Source: Candidatus Poribacteria bacterium
GTDB lineage: Bacteria > Poribacteria > WGA-4E > WGA-3G
Length of the DNA stretch: 55,317 nucleotides
NCBI GenBank assembly: GCA_026706025.1
Contig: JAPOZO010000103.1
Coordinates: forward strand, 1-55,317
Direction: 5' to 3'
Positions within the stretch are counted from its first letter, which is position 1, and each line of letters starts with the position of its first letter. Below, one piece after another: positions 26,695-36,368 of the stretch. The notes below the pieces were generated by a model. That model worked only from the letters and a program-made list of their open reading frames with translations, did no database searches and was not told where the DNA came from. Made by a program: the position numbers and the translations under genes.

Positions 26695-27777
26695 TTAAAA
26701 TGTAGTGCGCAAGTCTTGTGCTTGCCCTGCTTCTGCTGACCGGTAGCCAGCATCAAAAATCTCTATGACATGCCGGGCATGCTCTGCAGTGACAATTGTC
26801 GGTTTATCCTCGCGTATCCAGTCTACGAGCTGCATAATATCCTCATAGACGTGTGATTCCTGAATGTTACGATGCGGTCCCACGACGTGCGGTAGCTCCC
26901 TTTTTGGAGCATCAATTGGTTCTCCATTAAGGGCACTGCCTTCAATTGCTCCGGCTGTTCCATGAATCGCTAACCCGCCTTTGATAGCGTGTCCTGCTGC
27001 GGCACCGTAGATAAAACCGAAGAAGGCATCGCCGAAATCAAGGAGAATAAAGGTGTTATCGTCCATATCGCAGGGAAGCATCTCACCTCGGAATTCACGT
27101 TCCTTGACGCGAACGCCAGAGAACGCGGTTACACGCTTGGCAGGTCCGAGGATACCCGTCATCGTGTGCAGACCGTAGACAGTCATATCGTAGAGCGGAC
27201 CGCCGCCCGGTTTGCGGAAATACCATGCTGGATTGATATTAGAAAGCATGTCGTCGCCGTGTCTAACGGATTCGTTTTCGTGGTATCGTCCGAAAGAGGA
27301 GCCCGTGGCGGCCCATGTCAATGTTCCGATGGCACCCTCGTTAATGAGTCTGCGAATTTCTTGATGGATTGGACGGAGCATCTGCCCAGGGGAAGCGACT
27401 AACTTCACGCCTTTACGTGCTGCTGATTCAATCAGGTCGTCCGCTTCATCGACGGTAGTTGTCATCGTCTTGTTGAAATGCGCGTGCAGCCCGTGTTCAA
27501 TTGCGAGTTTGCCCTGTTCGTAATGCAAACCGATGGGTGAAGCAATCGTAACGGCATCTACATGTCCATCCGCTAAGAGTGCTTCGTAGGTTTCATACGC
27601 GTATGGGACATTGAATTTTTCAGAGGCGGCTTGTGCCCGACCCGGAACAGGGTCACAGACAGCGGTTACCTGTAATCTATCTTGCACATCGTCTTGTGTG
27701 AGATGCGGAAGGATGCCACGCACCGAGATACTTCCTACACCGATGACACCGATGCGTACTCTGTCACTATTTGACAT
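26695..27777 (-). CDS. Gfo/Idh/MocA family oxidoreductase
   Basis: 360 residues. The N-terminal Rossmann fold has GVIGVGSISVRG (8-19) and the conserved KxxT-type catalytic-lysine segment (HFNKTMTTT, near 100). The C-terminal alpha/beta domain follows (GGGPLYDMTVYGLH with the conserved His). These enzymes oxidise or reduce sugars and inositols with NAD(P). The exact substrate is unknown. GGAGG seven to eleven bases before the ATG supports the start. A dispersed repeat lies between this gene and the epimerase upstream. Confidence 0.88.
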   Translation of the reverse strand: MSNSDRVRIGVIGVGSISVRGILPHLTQDDVQDRLQVTAVCDPVPGRAQAASEKFNVPYAYETYEALLADGHVDAVTIASPIGLHYEQGKLAIEHGLHAHFNKTMTTTVDEADDLIESAARKGVKLVASPGQMLRPIHQEIRRLINEGAIGTLTWAATGSSFGRYHENESVRHGDDMLSNINPAWYFRKPGGGPLYDMTVYGLHTMTGILGPAKRVTAFSGVRVKEREFRGEMLPCDMDDNTFILLDFGDAFFGFIYGAAAGHAIKGGLAIHGTAGAIEGSALNGEPIDAPKRELPHVVGPHRNIQESHVYEDIMQLVDWIREDKPTIVTAEHARHVIEIFDAGYRSAEAGQAQDLRTTF

Positions 27778-27795
27778 AATATTTCCTCCAATTTT

Positions 27796-27920
27796 GGCTT
27801 TCGGCTGTCAGCAATCGGATTTCAGCAATTAGCCATTGGCTATCAGCCTTCAGCCTTCAGTAAAAGAGGTTTCTGATTAAATCAAACACTTCTTTGCTGT
27901 CTGCTGATGGCTGACTGCTA
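27796..27920. repeat. Variant dispersed repeat, copy 5
   Basis: Words GGCTTTCGGCTGTCAGCAAT and GGCTATCAGCCTTCAGCCTT face GCTGTCTGCTGATGGCTGAC at the far end. The composition is GCTGTCAGC rather than GTTGTCAG, so it is a sub-family. It begins two bases past the epimerase stop codon on the minus strand. Confidence 0.6.
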
Positions 27921-27921
27921 T

Positions 27922-28803
27922 TTACCGCCATGATGTTTCGTGTTGCCATCCTACAGCATTTTTGAGTTTGTCGCAATTGATAAACGATTGATGCCCCTGA
28001 AGCGCTCTCACTTTTGGAAGGAATTCGGGTTTAAAACGCGCAACGAGTTCTTGAGAAGGTTCCAATGCCGAAGTATCATCTGCGTTTAGAAAATAGACAT
28101 CGTGCGGCGACAGCATGTCTGCCTTTTCCATAATCAGGCGGTGCGCGCTGGCAACATCTTCACTGCCTACCCAACACCAGAGCCACGGTGTCCAAGCAGT
28201 TGTCGGTTTGGCATTTTCAGCCATCTGCTTTCGCCGTTCCTCTGGACTGATACCTGCCGGACGTGTAATATATGTTCGGATACCGTACGCACGGGTATAA
28301 CTCGCCAACAAATCCTCGCCGCAGCGTTTAGAGAAACTATAAGAATCTTCAGGGTAACACGGATGGTCTTCATCTATCGGCAGATAGTCTATGGGAATGT
28401 GGGTTTTGCTGATCCGAAACCCGTGTCCTAATGCGCAATTGCTGCCGGACATCACGACCGTTTGGACATCTGCCTCAATCGCGGCTTGCATGAGGTAGTA
28501 GGTGCCGAGCATGTTCGTTTTGAAGGTTGCATCGAAGGGGATACCCCTCTCTTCAGCACTTGCCCGTAAATCTGGGTGGTCTACGGGGCCCGGTTGTGCC
28601 CCGAGGTGTTGGATAGCGTCCACACCTTCAACGGCACGCTGACAGTCCTCAAAGTTGTTCAGATCGCCTTGAATAAAGGGCAGATGTGAGAATTCGTCGG
28701 GTGGCGTTCTGCGCGACATTAGTACCAGCGAGTGTTCTGTTGCCAATTCTCGGATCACATACTCGCCGAGTCTACCGCTTGCACCAGTTATCAATACTTT
28801 CAT
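27922..28803 (-). CDS. NAD-dependent epimerase/dehydratase (extended SDR)
   Basis: 293 residues from the ATG at 28803, which has AAAGGA upstream. The dinucleotide motif is TGASGRLGEY (6-15). The SDR active site YxxxK appears as Y-S-F-S-K in PEDSYSFSKRCGEDLL, and the serine of the triad is in VVMSGSNCALG. It acts on nucleotide sugars or related aldoses. An open frame runs 1.4 kb further upstream, but that stretch is the out-of-frame reading of the WD40 gene and is not a real fusion. The gap to the WD40 lipoprotein gene is 19 bases, so they may be cotranscribed. Confidence 0.85.
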   Translation of the reverse strand: MKVLITGASGRLGEYVIRELATEHSLVLMSRRTPPDEFSHLPFIQGDLNNFEDCQRAVEGVDAIQHLGAQPGPVDHPDLRASAEERGIPFDATFKTNMLGTYYLMQAAIEADVQTVVMSGSNCALGHGFRISKTHIPIDYLPIDEDHPCYPEDSYSFSKRCGEDLLASYTRAYGIRTYITRPAGISPEERRKQMAENAKPTTAWTPWLWCWVGSEDVASAHRLIMEKADMLSPHDVYFLNADDTSALEPSQELVARFKPEFLPKVRALQGHQSFINCDKLKNAVGWQHETSWR

Positions 28804-28822
28804 AAAACATCCTTTCATTATC

Positions 28823-30907
28823 TTATTTCGGTGTGATGTCCCACAATAACACTGTGCCGTCCCAACCCCCGCTGGCAAGCGTCTGTTCATCTGGACTAAA
28901 CGATACGCTATTGACCTGACTGGTATGCCCGGTGAGCGTTCGCAGGACATAACCAGTTTCGACATCCCACAAACGGATCGTGTCGTCAAAACTCCCACTG
29001 GCAAGCGTCTGTCCGTTCGGACTAAACGATACGCTTTTAACATCATCCGTATGCCCGGTGAGCGTTCGCAGCAGCCCGCCACTTCTAACATCCCATAAAC
29101 GGATCGTATCGTCATCGCTCCCGCTGGCGAGCACTTCACCATCAGGACTAAACGATACGCTACTGACACAATTCGTATGCTCCGCGACGGTACGCAGAAG
29201 ATTCCCAGTCCCAACATCCCATAAACGGACAGTTTCGTCCTTACCCCCGCTGGCGAGCACTTCACCATCAGGACTAAACGATACACTAATGACATAATCT
29301 GTATGTCCGGTGAGCGTCCGCAGGAGATCGCCAGTCCCAACATCCCACAGACGAATAGTTTTGTCAAAACTCCCGCTGGCAAGCGTCTGACCATCCGGAC
29401 TAAACGATACGCTATTGACATGATCGGTATGCCCGGTGAGCGTCCGCAGGCGGGTACCAGTCCCAACATCCCATAAACAGACAGTTTCGTCCCAACCCCC
29501 ACTGGCGAGCATTTGATTATCAGGACTAAATGACACACTAATAAGACTACTCGTATGTCCGATGAGGGTCCGCAGGAGGGTACCAGTCCCGGCATCCCAT
29601 AAACGGATAATTTTGTGATAATTCCCGCTATCTGCGAGCATCTGGCCATCCGGACTAAACGATACACTACTGACATGATACATATGTCCGGTGAGCGTCC
29701 GCAAGAGATTACCAGTCCCGACATCCCATAAACGAATAGCTTGGTCACCACTCCCACCGGTGAGCAACCACTTGTGTTTGCTGACAAGCGTCTCACCATC
29801 CGGACTAAACAAAACTCTAACGACACTTCCTGTCTGCTCCGTGAGCGTCCGCAGGAGGGTGCCAGTCCCAACATTCCATAAACGAATAGTTTTGTCAAAA
29901 CTCCCGCTGGCAAGCGTCTGACCATCCGGACTAAACGACACACACCTGACCTGACCGGTATGCCCGGTGAGCGTCCGCAGAAGATCGCCAGTCTCCACGT
30001 CCCATAAACGGATAGTTTTGTCTTTATTTCCAGCACTGGCAAGCACCTCACCATCAGGACTAAACGATACGTTTCTGACCCAATCTTTATGCCCCGCGAG
30101 GGTGTGCAGAAGGTCCCCGGTGCCGACATTCCATAAACAGACAGTTCCATCTTTACTCCAACTCGCAAGCACCTCACCATCAGGACTAAACAACATGCTT
30201 ATGATTGAATCTGTATGCCCTGTGATTGTCCGCTGGAGGCCGCGCCTTTTTACATTCCATAAATGGATAGTTTCCGCACTATTACTGGCGAGCATCTGCC
30301 CATCCGAACTAAACGAGAGACTAACGATACTACGTAACGAATACTCAGTGAGCGTTCGCAAGGGACCACCATTCTTTACATCCCATAAACGGATAGTTCT
30401 GTCCTCACTCCAGCTGGCAAGCACCTCACCATCCGGACTAAATGATACACTTCTGACCCAATCCTTATGCCCCGTGAGCGTGTGCAGGAGATGCCCACTC
30501 TGGACATCCCATAAACGGACAGTTTCGTCAAGACCACAACTGGCAAGCATCTGACTATCCGGACTAAACGAGATGCTATTGACATAATCTGTATGACCTG
30601 TAAGCAGGTTGCGTTCTTCACCGGTGTGTGCATCATATAGCCAAATACCAATGGTCCCCGATACCGCAAGGAGCGTGCCGTCCGGAGAATACTCGACATC
30701 AATTATTGAGCCTTTATTGAGGCGCGCTTTGACCCCTTCGGGTAGACCCCACGTCGTATGGGAAGCGCGAGCTTTCATAACACCCTTCTGTTCCTTGTGG
30801 ACCGAAACGGGACCCACACAACCCACAAAGTGAAACAGTATGAACAAAAGGGGTAATAACGCAACTAACAACCTGCTTGATTTCAGATAGCGTGCTCGGA
30901 TTTTCAT
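28823..30907 (-). CDS. WD40-repeat lipoprotein, 15 blades
   Basis: 694 residues. Basic N-terminus, hydrophobic stretch (LLVALLPLLFILFHFVGC) and a Cys at the end of it suggest lipoprotein export. From about residue 65 I count 15 WD40 units of roughly 42 residues with the usual FSPDG...RLWDV...LxGH pattern; 15 is two seven-bladed propellers plus one, or a variant arrangement. WD40 propellers are protein-interaction platforms. The first repeat has IWLYD in place of RLWD, exactly as in the three big WD40 proteins at 39.8-48.4 kb. A tnpB fragment ends only 10 bases upstream of its start codon. Confidence 0.85.
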   Translation of the reverse strand: MKIRARYLKSSRLLVALLPLLFILFHFVGCVGPVSVHKEQKGVMKARASHTTWGLPEGVKARLNKGSIIDVEYSPDGTLLAVSGTIGIWLYDAHTGEERNLLTGHTDYVNSISFSPDSQMLASCGLDETVRLWDVQSGHLLHTLTGHKDWVRSVSFSPDGEVLASWSEDRTIRLWDVKNGGPLRTLTEYSLRSIVSLSFSSDGQMLASNSAETIHLWNVKRRGLQRTITGHTDSIISMLFSPDGEVLASWSKDGTVCLWNVGTGDLLHTLAGHKDWVRNVSFSPDGEVLASAGNKDKTIRLWDVETGDLLRTLTGHTGQVRCVSFSPDGQTLASGSFDKTIRLWNVGTGTLLRTLTEQTGSVVRVLFSPDGETLVSKHKWLLTGGSGDQAIRLWDVGTGNLLRTLTGHMYHVSSVSFSPDGQMLADSGNYHKIIRLWDAGTGTLLRTLIGHTSSLISVSFSPDNQMLASGGWDETVCLWDVGTGTRLRTLTGHTDHVNSVSFSPDGQTLASGSFDKTIRLWDVGTGDLLRTLTGHTDYVISVSFSPDGEVLASGGKDETVRLWDVGTGNLLRTVAEHTNCVSSVSFSPDGEVLASGSDDDTIRLWDVRSGGLLRTLTGHTDDVKSVSFSPNGQTLASGSFDDTIRLWDVETGYVLRTLTGHTSQVNSVSFSPDEQTLASGGWDGTVLLWDITPK

Positions 30908-31341
30908 AAAATTTCCTTTAATGTTTTTTGGTGCGTTTGAGCAACTTCGTCAACTCCAGTTGCGAATGATACCAATCTGCGTATTTACCGTAGATGCGGT
31001 AGTATCGCTGCTCCAATGCGATAAAGCGGTTACGAACATCGCCAAGTTCATCAAACAGGTTACCCAAACGTTTGTTTTTCGGATAGATATGTATCTTATA
31101 CTTGTTGGTTCGTATACTATCAGTATATCATATTATCGACTGAATCACAAGTCATAAACACAATGGCAACGCGCTTTTCTTCGCCTGTTAAAGCAGAGAC
31201 TCCAGTCCAAAGAAGCTGATGAGTCGTTTGTGTTTTTTGCAGAACGGTTTTGCGAATTGAATTGACAAGGATAAGAGTGTCGTCTATGATTGTGGCATTA
31301 CAGCAACATTGCAAATATTATCAATCGGATTGAAATTTTTT
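30908..31341. other. Gap between divergent WD40 and hydrolase genes, holding a tnpB remnant
   Basis: The left half (30918-31112) carries a recognisable tnpB N-terminal fragment, listed separately. The right half (31113-31341) contains a 64-residue minus-strand open frame without a recognisable family. This could be further IS-derived sequence, but no function is claimed. Confidence 0.55.
30918..31112 (-). pseudogene. Truncated tnpB (IS200/IS605 OrfB) N-terminal remnant
   Basis: The minus strand reads an open stretch of about 64 codons ending in TAA at 30918-30920. It includes TNKYKIHIYPKNKRL, then DELGDVRNRFIALEQRYY and HSQLELTKLLK. This matches the N-terminal TnpB pattern (K-x-R/H-x-YP near the start, then an R/N-rich helix) but breaks off before the RuvC-like nuclease domain. 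No start codon remains in frame: a TGA lies at 31128-31130 and the codons between are not ATG, GTG or TTG. The remnant is therefore a dead relic, and it directly precedes the WD40 lipoprotein gene. No left/right IS ends or guide RNA were identified. Confidence 0.6.
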
Positions 31342-32391
31342 ATGGGGGACCAAACAGTGTACAACGCTGAAACACATTTCAAGAACCTATATGACACCGT
31401 TCCGAGGCAGTATGAATTTCAGGCGACTACACAAGAAGAGTTGGTGGCATGGCAAGCCAACTTTCGTCCAGAATTGAAGAAGATCCTCGGTTTAGATAAT
31501 ATGGAATCCGATTTAGCAGGGTATGTCCCGAAAGCCGAACAACTCGAAGTCTTGGATATGGACAACCACTTCCGCGAAAGCTGGTATCTGTGGGTAGAAC
31601 CGACGGTCCCGCTGCCGTTTTATCTGCTTCGTCCGAAAACGATTGAAGGCAAACTGCCGTTGATTCTTGCACCACATGGACATAATCATCCGCATATTTA
31701 TGCAGGTATCGCTGGCACAGAAGCAGAAGAAAAACATATGCTGGAAGGTGAGCGCGACATTGCACGGCAGGCGGTTGTTGAGGAAGGTTATATTGCCATT
31801 GCACCGACAACGCGGGCGTTTGGTGAAACACGCACTGATGCCGATAAACAAGCCGATAATACGCACTCCTGCCGACACCAGTTGGTTCATAGCATACTTG
31901 TTGGGCGCACCCCAATCGGTGAACGGGTGTGGGACATGTCGCGCCTCATTGATTGGGCAATCAAAGACCTGCCGGTAGATGCCGAACGGATCGCGATTAC
32001 CGGTAATTCTGGTGGCGGGACAGTCTCGCTTTTCGCGGCGGCATGCGAGACGCGCATCTCAGTTGCCGTGCCGAGTTGCTATTTCTGCACATTTGAAGGG
32101 AGCATCGGCATGATCCGCCATTGCGAATGTAACTATGTGCCGGGAGTCATGCGGCTTGGAGAGATGTATGATGTCGCAGGTTTAATCGCGCCGCGTCCAT
32201 TTTGCGCGGTTGCAGGACGCGATGACGGAATCTTCCCAATAGACCACGTTGAATTCGCTTATGAACGGTTAAAAGAAATCTATACAGTGGCAGGTGTCGA
32301 GGATAGGTGTGAACTTTTTATTGGGGACGGTGGACACCGCTATTACAAAGCGGGTGCATGGCCCTTTGTGCGTCGGTACTTCGAGAAATAA
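31342..32391 (+). CDS. Alpha/beta hydrolase, acetylxylan-esterase-like (Abhydrolase_7/AXE1 type)
   Basis: 349 residues from the ATG at 31342. A TTG 33 bases earlier is in frame but unlikely. The nucleophile elbow is GNSGGG (catalytic Ser), with a probable Asp in GRDDGIFPI and the His in GDGGHRYY, the expected order Ser-Asp-His. HGHNHPHIYAG forms the oxyanion-side loop. It should hydrolyse an ester, plausibly an acetylated sugar. There is no signal peptide. It is divergent from the WD40 lipoprotein and convergent with the sugar transferase gene. Confidence 0.82.
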   Translation: MGDQTVYNAETHFKNLYDTVPRQYEFQATTQEELVAWQANFRPELKKILGLDNMESDLAGYVPKAEQLEVLDMDNHFRESWYLWVEPTVPLPFYLLRPKTIEGKLPLILAPHGHNHPHIYAGIAGTEAEEKHMLEGERDIARQAVVEEGYIAIAPTTRAFGETRTDADKQADNTHSCRHQLVHSILVGRTPIGERVWDMSRLIDWAIKDLPVDAERIAITGNSGGGTVSLFAAACETRISVAVPSCYFCTFEGSIGMIRHCECNYVPGVMRLGEMYDVAGLIAPRPFCAVAGRDDGIFPIDHVEFAYERLKEIYTVAGVEDRCELFIGDGGHRYYKAGAWPFVRRYFEK

Positions 32392-32404
32392 ACAGAAGCT
32401 ATCG

Positions 32405-33835
32405 CTAACCTTTTTTGATTGCCCATAACGTTTTCAAAATGATCTTGATATCCAAGGCGAGCGACCAATTTTCGATGTAGTACCGGTCATAAGAGATCCG
32501 CTCTTCAAGAGAGGTGTTGCCCCGCAAACCGTTGACTTGTGCCCAACCGGTCATACCCGATTTGACGCGCTGCCGTGCGAGATAATGCGGAATCGATTCA
32601 CTGAACGTGTCAATCAGACCCGACATCTCTGGTCTCGGTCCAACGAGACTCATATCGCCCTTGAGGACATTGAAAAATTGAGGCAATTCATCTAAACTCC
32701 AGCGTCTGAGAAATTTGCCGAGCGAGGTCTGTCTCGGATCGTCGGTTTCTGCCCAGACATGCCCCACTTTGTACTCGGCATCGGCGCGCATAGAACGGAA
32801 TTTGTAGATATTGAAAGGCTTTCCGGCTCTGCCGACCCGTTCCTGCCGAAAAATCGCTTTGCCGGGCGATGTCAGGCGTATAATAACCGCGATTGCTAAC
32901 ATGAGCGGACTTAACACTATCAAGGCAAACAGACTGAAAACGATGTCTATCAGACGTTTGACGATACCGCTCACGCCCTGCATCGGTGTCTCCCGCAATT
33001 GTAGCACCGGTATACCCTCAAAAAGAGTGATAGCGTTACCGCCGATGATAAATTCGGAGAGTTCCGGTAGAACATTAATTTGGATAGGGACGCCTTCGCA
33101 GACGTGGAGGATTTGGAGGATAGCGTCATTCGGCACCGCAGGCGATAAAATAAAGAGTGTGTCAAGCCTATGTTTTTGCACGATTTCAAGTATATTCTGA
33201 CCTTCAAGGTACTGGACACCCAAATCGTCAGCGTCTGCTGTTTCGGTGACGATCCCTACCAATTCGTATCCACTATTCGGTTTCGTCTGCAAAGTATTGA
33301 TAAACTGCTCAGATCGTGCGTCATAACCGATGAGTGCTACACGACTCACACCGACACCTTGTGCATGAATTGCCTGACGAAAACGATGGAGAACGAGTCG
33401 CCCGAAAAACAACCAAACGAGACTGAAACCAGCGGCGAGCAGCATGACCCAACGTGAGTAGGCATCATGGTGATAGATGAAAAAGAGGGCGGCTAACGTG
33501 GCAATGAGCGCGATACCAGAGGCTTTGCAAAGTGTCCAGAACGCTGAAACGGTCGCGTTGCTTTCGAGTCGATAGAGTCTTAATGCCTTCAGCGTCGTCA
33601 ACCAGATAATCGCCATCAACGGAATGAGTCGGAAATAGTCATCAAGTGGCGGGGTGCCGCCTTTATGTAACGCGAGGGTTTCAGGTATCCAACCGGATTC
33701 AAACCGAACCCAATACGCGACAACAATTGCGGTGGCAACGAAACAGAGATCAAATAAAACTGTAAGCGCGATTAGCAAATGATCGAGCGTTTTCTTGTTC
33801 ATTGACGGAATATAGGTTGGAATTTGCAAACCCAT
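32405..33835 (-). CDS. Undecaprenyl-phosphate sugar phosphotransferase (WcaJ/WbaP type)
   Basis: 476 residues. The N-terminal half has four to five membrane segments and a CoA-binding-like domain (VALIGYDARSEQFIN near 170). The C-terminal bacterial sugar transferase domain has KRLIDIVFSLFALIVLSPLM, FRQERVGRAGKPFNIYKFRS, WSLDELPQFFNVLKGDMS, and LVGPRPE. It transfers a sugar-1-phosphate to undecaprenyl phosphate, the first step of exopolysaccharide or capsule assembly. A nearer start at 33802 is possible (465 residues); neither has a strong ribosome binding site. No other capsule genes are adjacent. Confidence 0.87.
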   Translation of the reverse strand: MGLQIPTYIPSMNKKTLDHLLIALTVLFDLCFVATAIVVAYWVRFESGWIPETLALHKGGTPPLDDYFRLIPLMAIIWLTTLKALRLYRLESNATVSAFWTLCKASGIALIATLAALFFIYHHDAYSRWVMLLAAGFSLVWLFFGRLVLHRFRQAIHAQGVGVSRVALIGYDARSEQFINTLQTKPNSGYELVGIVTETADADDLGVQYLEGQNILEIVQKHRLDTLFILSPAVPNDAILQILHVCEGVPIQINVLPELSEFIIGGNAITLFEGIPVLQLRETPMQGVSGIVKRLIDIVFSLFALIVLSPLMLAIAVIIRLTSPGKAIFRQERVGRAGKPFNIYKFRSMRADAEYKVGHVWAETDDPRQTSLGKFLRRWSLDELPQFFNVLKGDMSLVGPRPEMSGLIDTFSESIPHYLARQRVKSGMTGWAQVNGLRGNTSLEERISYDRYYIENWSLALDIKIILKTLWAIKKG

Positions 33836-34110
33836 GTTGAAGTATGGGCTGCCTCAAGTTACCTCTCATATCTATTGGGCATTGACTCTCTGAAAACTGG
33901 TTGAAGTCCGCAACAGTGGTGCGCTTGCAGACGGGTTAAAGTATAGCAGATTTGTGCTGCGTTGGCAAATTAAAATAGGCACTATCAAGGATTGAGACAA
34001 CATCAAAGTTGATGATAAATTATACATAACGTGCTATGCTATCATTATAGACTTTGGGAGCGCAAGTTTTGGAAGTTCGGAAGTTACGCCGAAATCGGAG
34101 GAGATACACA

Positions 34111-35199
34111 ATGGCGAATCAACTGAAAGTGGGGATTGTTGGTGCACATCGCGGCAGTTCTTATGTCGCGCCTTTTAAAGCGATCGCAGAAACCGAGGTG
34201 ACGGCGTTCTGTGACCTCAATGAAGACACGCTTCAGGGCGTCACTGAACGGTTTGATGTCCCGCAGCAGTTTACAGATTATGGAGCAATGCTGGACGCGG
34301 TGGATCTTGTCGTGCTTGCAACACCGGAAAATCTGCACGTACCGCAGTCGATCGAAGCGTTGGAAGCCGGAAAACACGTCATCAGCGAAGTAACTGCCGC
34401 TGTCAACTTAGAGGAATGCTACGATTTAGTGCGGGCGGTTCGGAAGGCATCTGCGAAGTATACGATGGCTGAAAATACGTGTTATTCTAAGTCCAATGTG
34501 CTGATCCGCAGCATGGTAGAGGCGGGTATGTTCGGGGATGTCTATTTCGGAGAAGGCGAATACCTCCACAACATTAAGTCGCTCCATCACGATGCAGAAG
34601 GCAATCCAACATGGCGTTATTACTGGCAAGTCGGTATTAATCGGTGTAATTATGCAACGCATAGCCTCGGTCCAGTACTCCAATGGTTTGGCAGTCGTGT
34701 TGCGAGTGTTTCTTGTCTCGGTACTGGCGTTAACACTGACCCTGAGCATGCGATGGAAGATACGGTGATGATGCTGTGTAAAACGGACTGTGGTGGGTTA
34801 ATTAAGATTCGGATTGATATGCTCTCGAATCGCCCAGCAAATTCCTATTTCAGTTTACAAGGGACAGACGGGTGTTATGAGAGTTCGCGTGGACTCGGTG
34901 CAGCGCCGAAACTCTGGTTAAGCGAGTTCGGCATAAGTGAACAGTGGCGACCACTCTCCCAATTTGAAGACTGCCTACCCGAACGGTGGAAAAATCCGCC
35001 TGCTGAGGCTGAAAATGCTGGCGACCTCGGCGAGTATTTCAAGGTGCGGGACTTCGTTGATAGTATCCTGACTGATACAAATCCGCCGCTGGATGTTTAT
35101 ACGGCGATGGATTTCACGGTGCCGGGCTTGGTCTCAGAGCAATCTATTGCGAACGGTGGTACGCCGATAGAGGTTCCAAATTTCCGAGAGATTGAATGA
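34111..35199 (+). CDS. Gfo/Idh/MocA family oxidoreductase, GH109-like
   Basis: 362 residues from the ATG at 34111 with GGAGGAG nine bases upstream; an in-frame upstream codon at 34054 is rejected. The Rossmann motif is GIVGAHRGSSY (8-18), with the substrate-orienting segment HVISEVTAAV near residue 90. The THSLGPVLQWFG segment resembles NAD-dependent glycosidases of family GH109 and related subfamilies. It either oxidises a sugar or cleaves a glycoside through a keto intermediate. It stands apart from the sugar clusters and faces away from the sugar transferase gene. Confidence 0.83.
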   Translation: MANQLKVGIVGAHRGSSYVAPFKAIAETEVTAFCDLNEDTLQGVTERFDVPQQFTDYGAMLDAVDLVVLATPENLHVPQSIEALEAGKHVISEVTAAVNLEECYDLVRAVRKASAKYTMAENTCYSKSNVLIRSMVEAGMFGDVYFGEGEYLHNIKSLHHDAEGNPTWRYYWQVGINRCNYATHSLGPVLQWFGSRVASVSCLGTGVNTDPEHAMEDTVMMLCKTDCGGLIKIRIDMLSNRPANSYFSLQGTDGCYESSRGLGAAPKLWLSEFGISEQWRPLSQFEDCLPERWKNPPAEAENAGDLGEYFKVRDFVDSILTDTNPPLDVYTAMDFTVPGLVSEQSIANGGTPIEVPNFREIE

Positions 35200-35283
35200 T
35201 AAATGGCAATTGATCAGCGTGCATCGTCTGCATCACGTCTGCGCCGAAGAGGTAGTATTGCAAAAGATGCACTATGATTATTT

Positions 35284-36348
35284 TCACTGGTGTGGCAATT
35301 TTTTCAAGATGGCTTCAGCGGATTGAATATAATTTTTATTTTTCCCTTGTTCAGCGACCCGCTGTAGATACATTTGTGCCAGTCCCGCTTCACCACGATA
35401 ATAGAATGTTAAGCCTATGTAGAATTCATAGGTCTCAACATGGATGTCGAATGCTCCATATTTTTCTCCTTGAATCAGTTTATCGCGCCACTTTAACCTA
35501 CTTCTTTCATACAGCAGATGACGATTATACAGCCGCAATAACTGAATGAGGAACTCGTCATTGTCGACATAGAATTTTGCGTTATTCAAGACATACGCGA
35601 TGCCATCCCAGGCATAGCAATTTATCCATGTCGGACGCTCCAATGTAGTGTCCAGATAAATTCCGTGGGGAATTTTGATTTCGTAAATGCCGTCGTTATC
35701 CAAGTCAACGTAGCCTTTAGCCAGATCTCCATGATACCCGTAGCGGCTGAAGACTACCCGGAACTCGCCTTTCTGAAACGAAATCACAGCAACGGCATTA
35801 CCGGCAAATTTAACCCATAAGTCTAAAGTGCCATCACCTGTCAAATCCACAACTTCAAAGGAGGCACCCCTATGTCCGTGACTATCTTTCGGCGGTTCTC
35901 TGAAAGTGAATGCGGGACTATGAAGTTCAATGGCTTTCGTTGGCACCTCAAAATCATGCTTACTCGTCTCAAAAAATGTAAAAAAATCTTTTTTCTTCGG
36001 AATCCCGCCCGTCCCAGTTTCATCAGCAATCAGCAGAAAGGCTTGGCCCCAGTCGTCCGTGTCTCCGCTCGTTCCTGTCTCAGCAAGGATTAGAACAATG
36101 GTTTCTTTTTCGGGGGTGTCATCAATATTCGCGGTGGCTTTCATCCAGGTATTGTAAAAGTGTCCTTTTGGTGCTGGGGTCGGAAAAAAGCGGTGATACT
36201 CTCGACCTTCAGAAAAATTCCATCGCGGATATCGTTGATACTCGACATCAGAGGTTTCGGGCGTTGAGGGGGCAGCACTGACTGCCCAACCGCTCAGCAT
36301 CAACGCGATAGAAAGCACCCAAAGGCAGCTTTGAGTATGTTTCTTCAT
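35284..36348 (-). CDS. Exported protein of tandem paralog array, copy 4
   Basis: 354 residues from the ATG at 36348, which has GGGAG upstream; an ATG at 36372 overlaps the stop of the preceding copy (ATGA). A signal peptide (LWVLSIALMLSGWAVSA) is followed by ANIDDTPEKE, VDLTGDGTLDLW and VDLDNDGIYEIKIP, three Asp-rich loops that resemble calcium-binding VCBS/FG-GAP propeller turns. The C-terminal 80 residues (FYIGLTFYYRGEAGLAQMYL) look like a TPR-type helical pair. Last in transcription order of four tandem paralogs. No family is recognised; the label VCBS-like is by motif only. Confidence 0.75.
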   Translation of the reverse strand: MKKHTQSCLWVLSIALMLSGWAVSAAPSTPETSDVEYQRYPRWNFSEGREYHRFFPTPAPKGHFYNTWMKATANIDDTPEKETIVLILAETGTSGDTDDWGQAFLLIADETGTGGIPKKKDFFTFFETSKHDFEVPTKAIELHSPAFTFREPPKDSHGHRGASFEVVDLTGDGTLDLWVKFAGNAVAVISFQKGEFRVVFSRYGYHGDLAKGYVDLDNDGIYEIKIPHGIYLDTTLERPTWINCYAWDGIAYVLNNAKFYVDNDEFLIQLLRLYNRHLLYERSRLKWRDKLIQGEKYGAFDIHVETYEFYIGLTFYYRGEAGLAQMYLQRVAEQGKNKNYIQSAEAILKKLPHQ

Positions 36349-36368
36349 AATTATTGGCTCCCATATTT

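Noticed and set aside
27922-30180. A 752-codon open frame suggesting a WD40-epimerase fusion
   Set aside because: The first 460 codons are the out-of-frame reading of WD40 repeats on the same strand; the low-complexity repeat keeps the other frame open. The real epimerase starts at 28803 with a proper ribosome binding site.
31120-31314. A 64-codon minus-strand open frame upstream of the tnpB remnant
   Set aside because: No recognisable domain or ribosome binding site; it may be IS-derived debris but cannot be supported as a gene.
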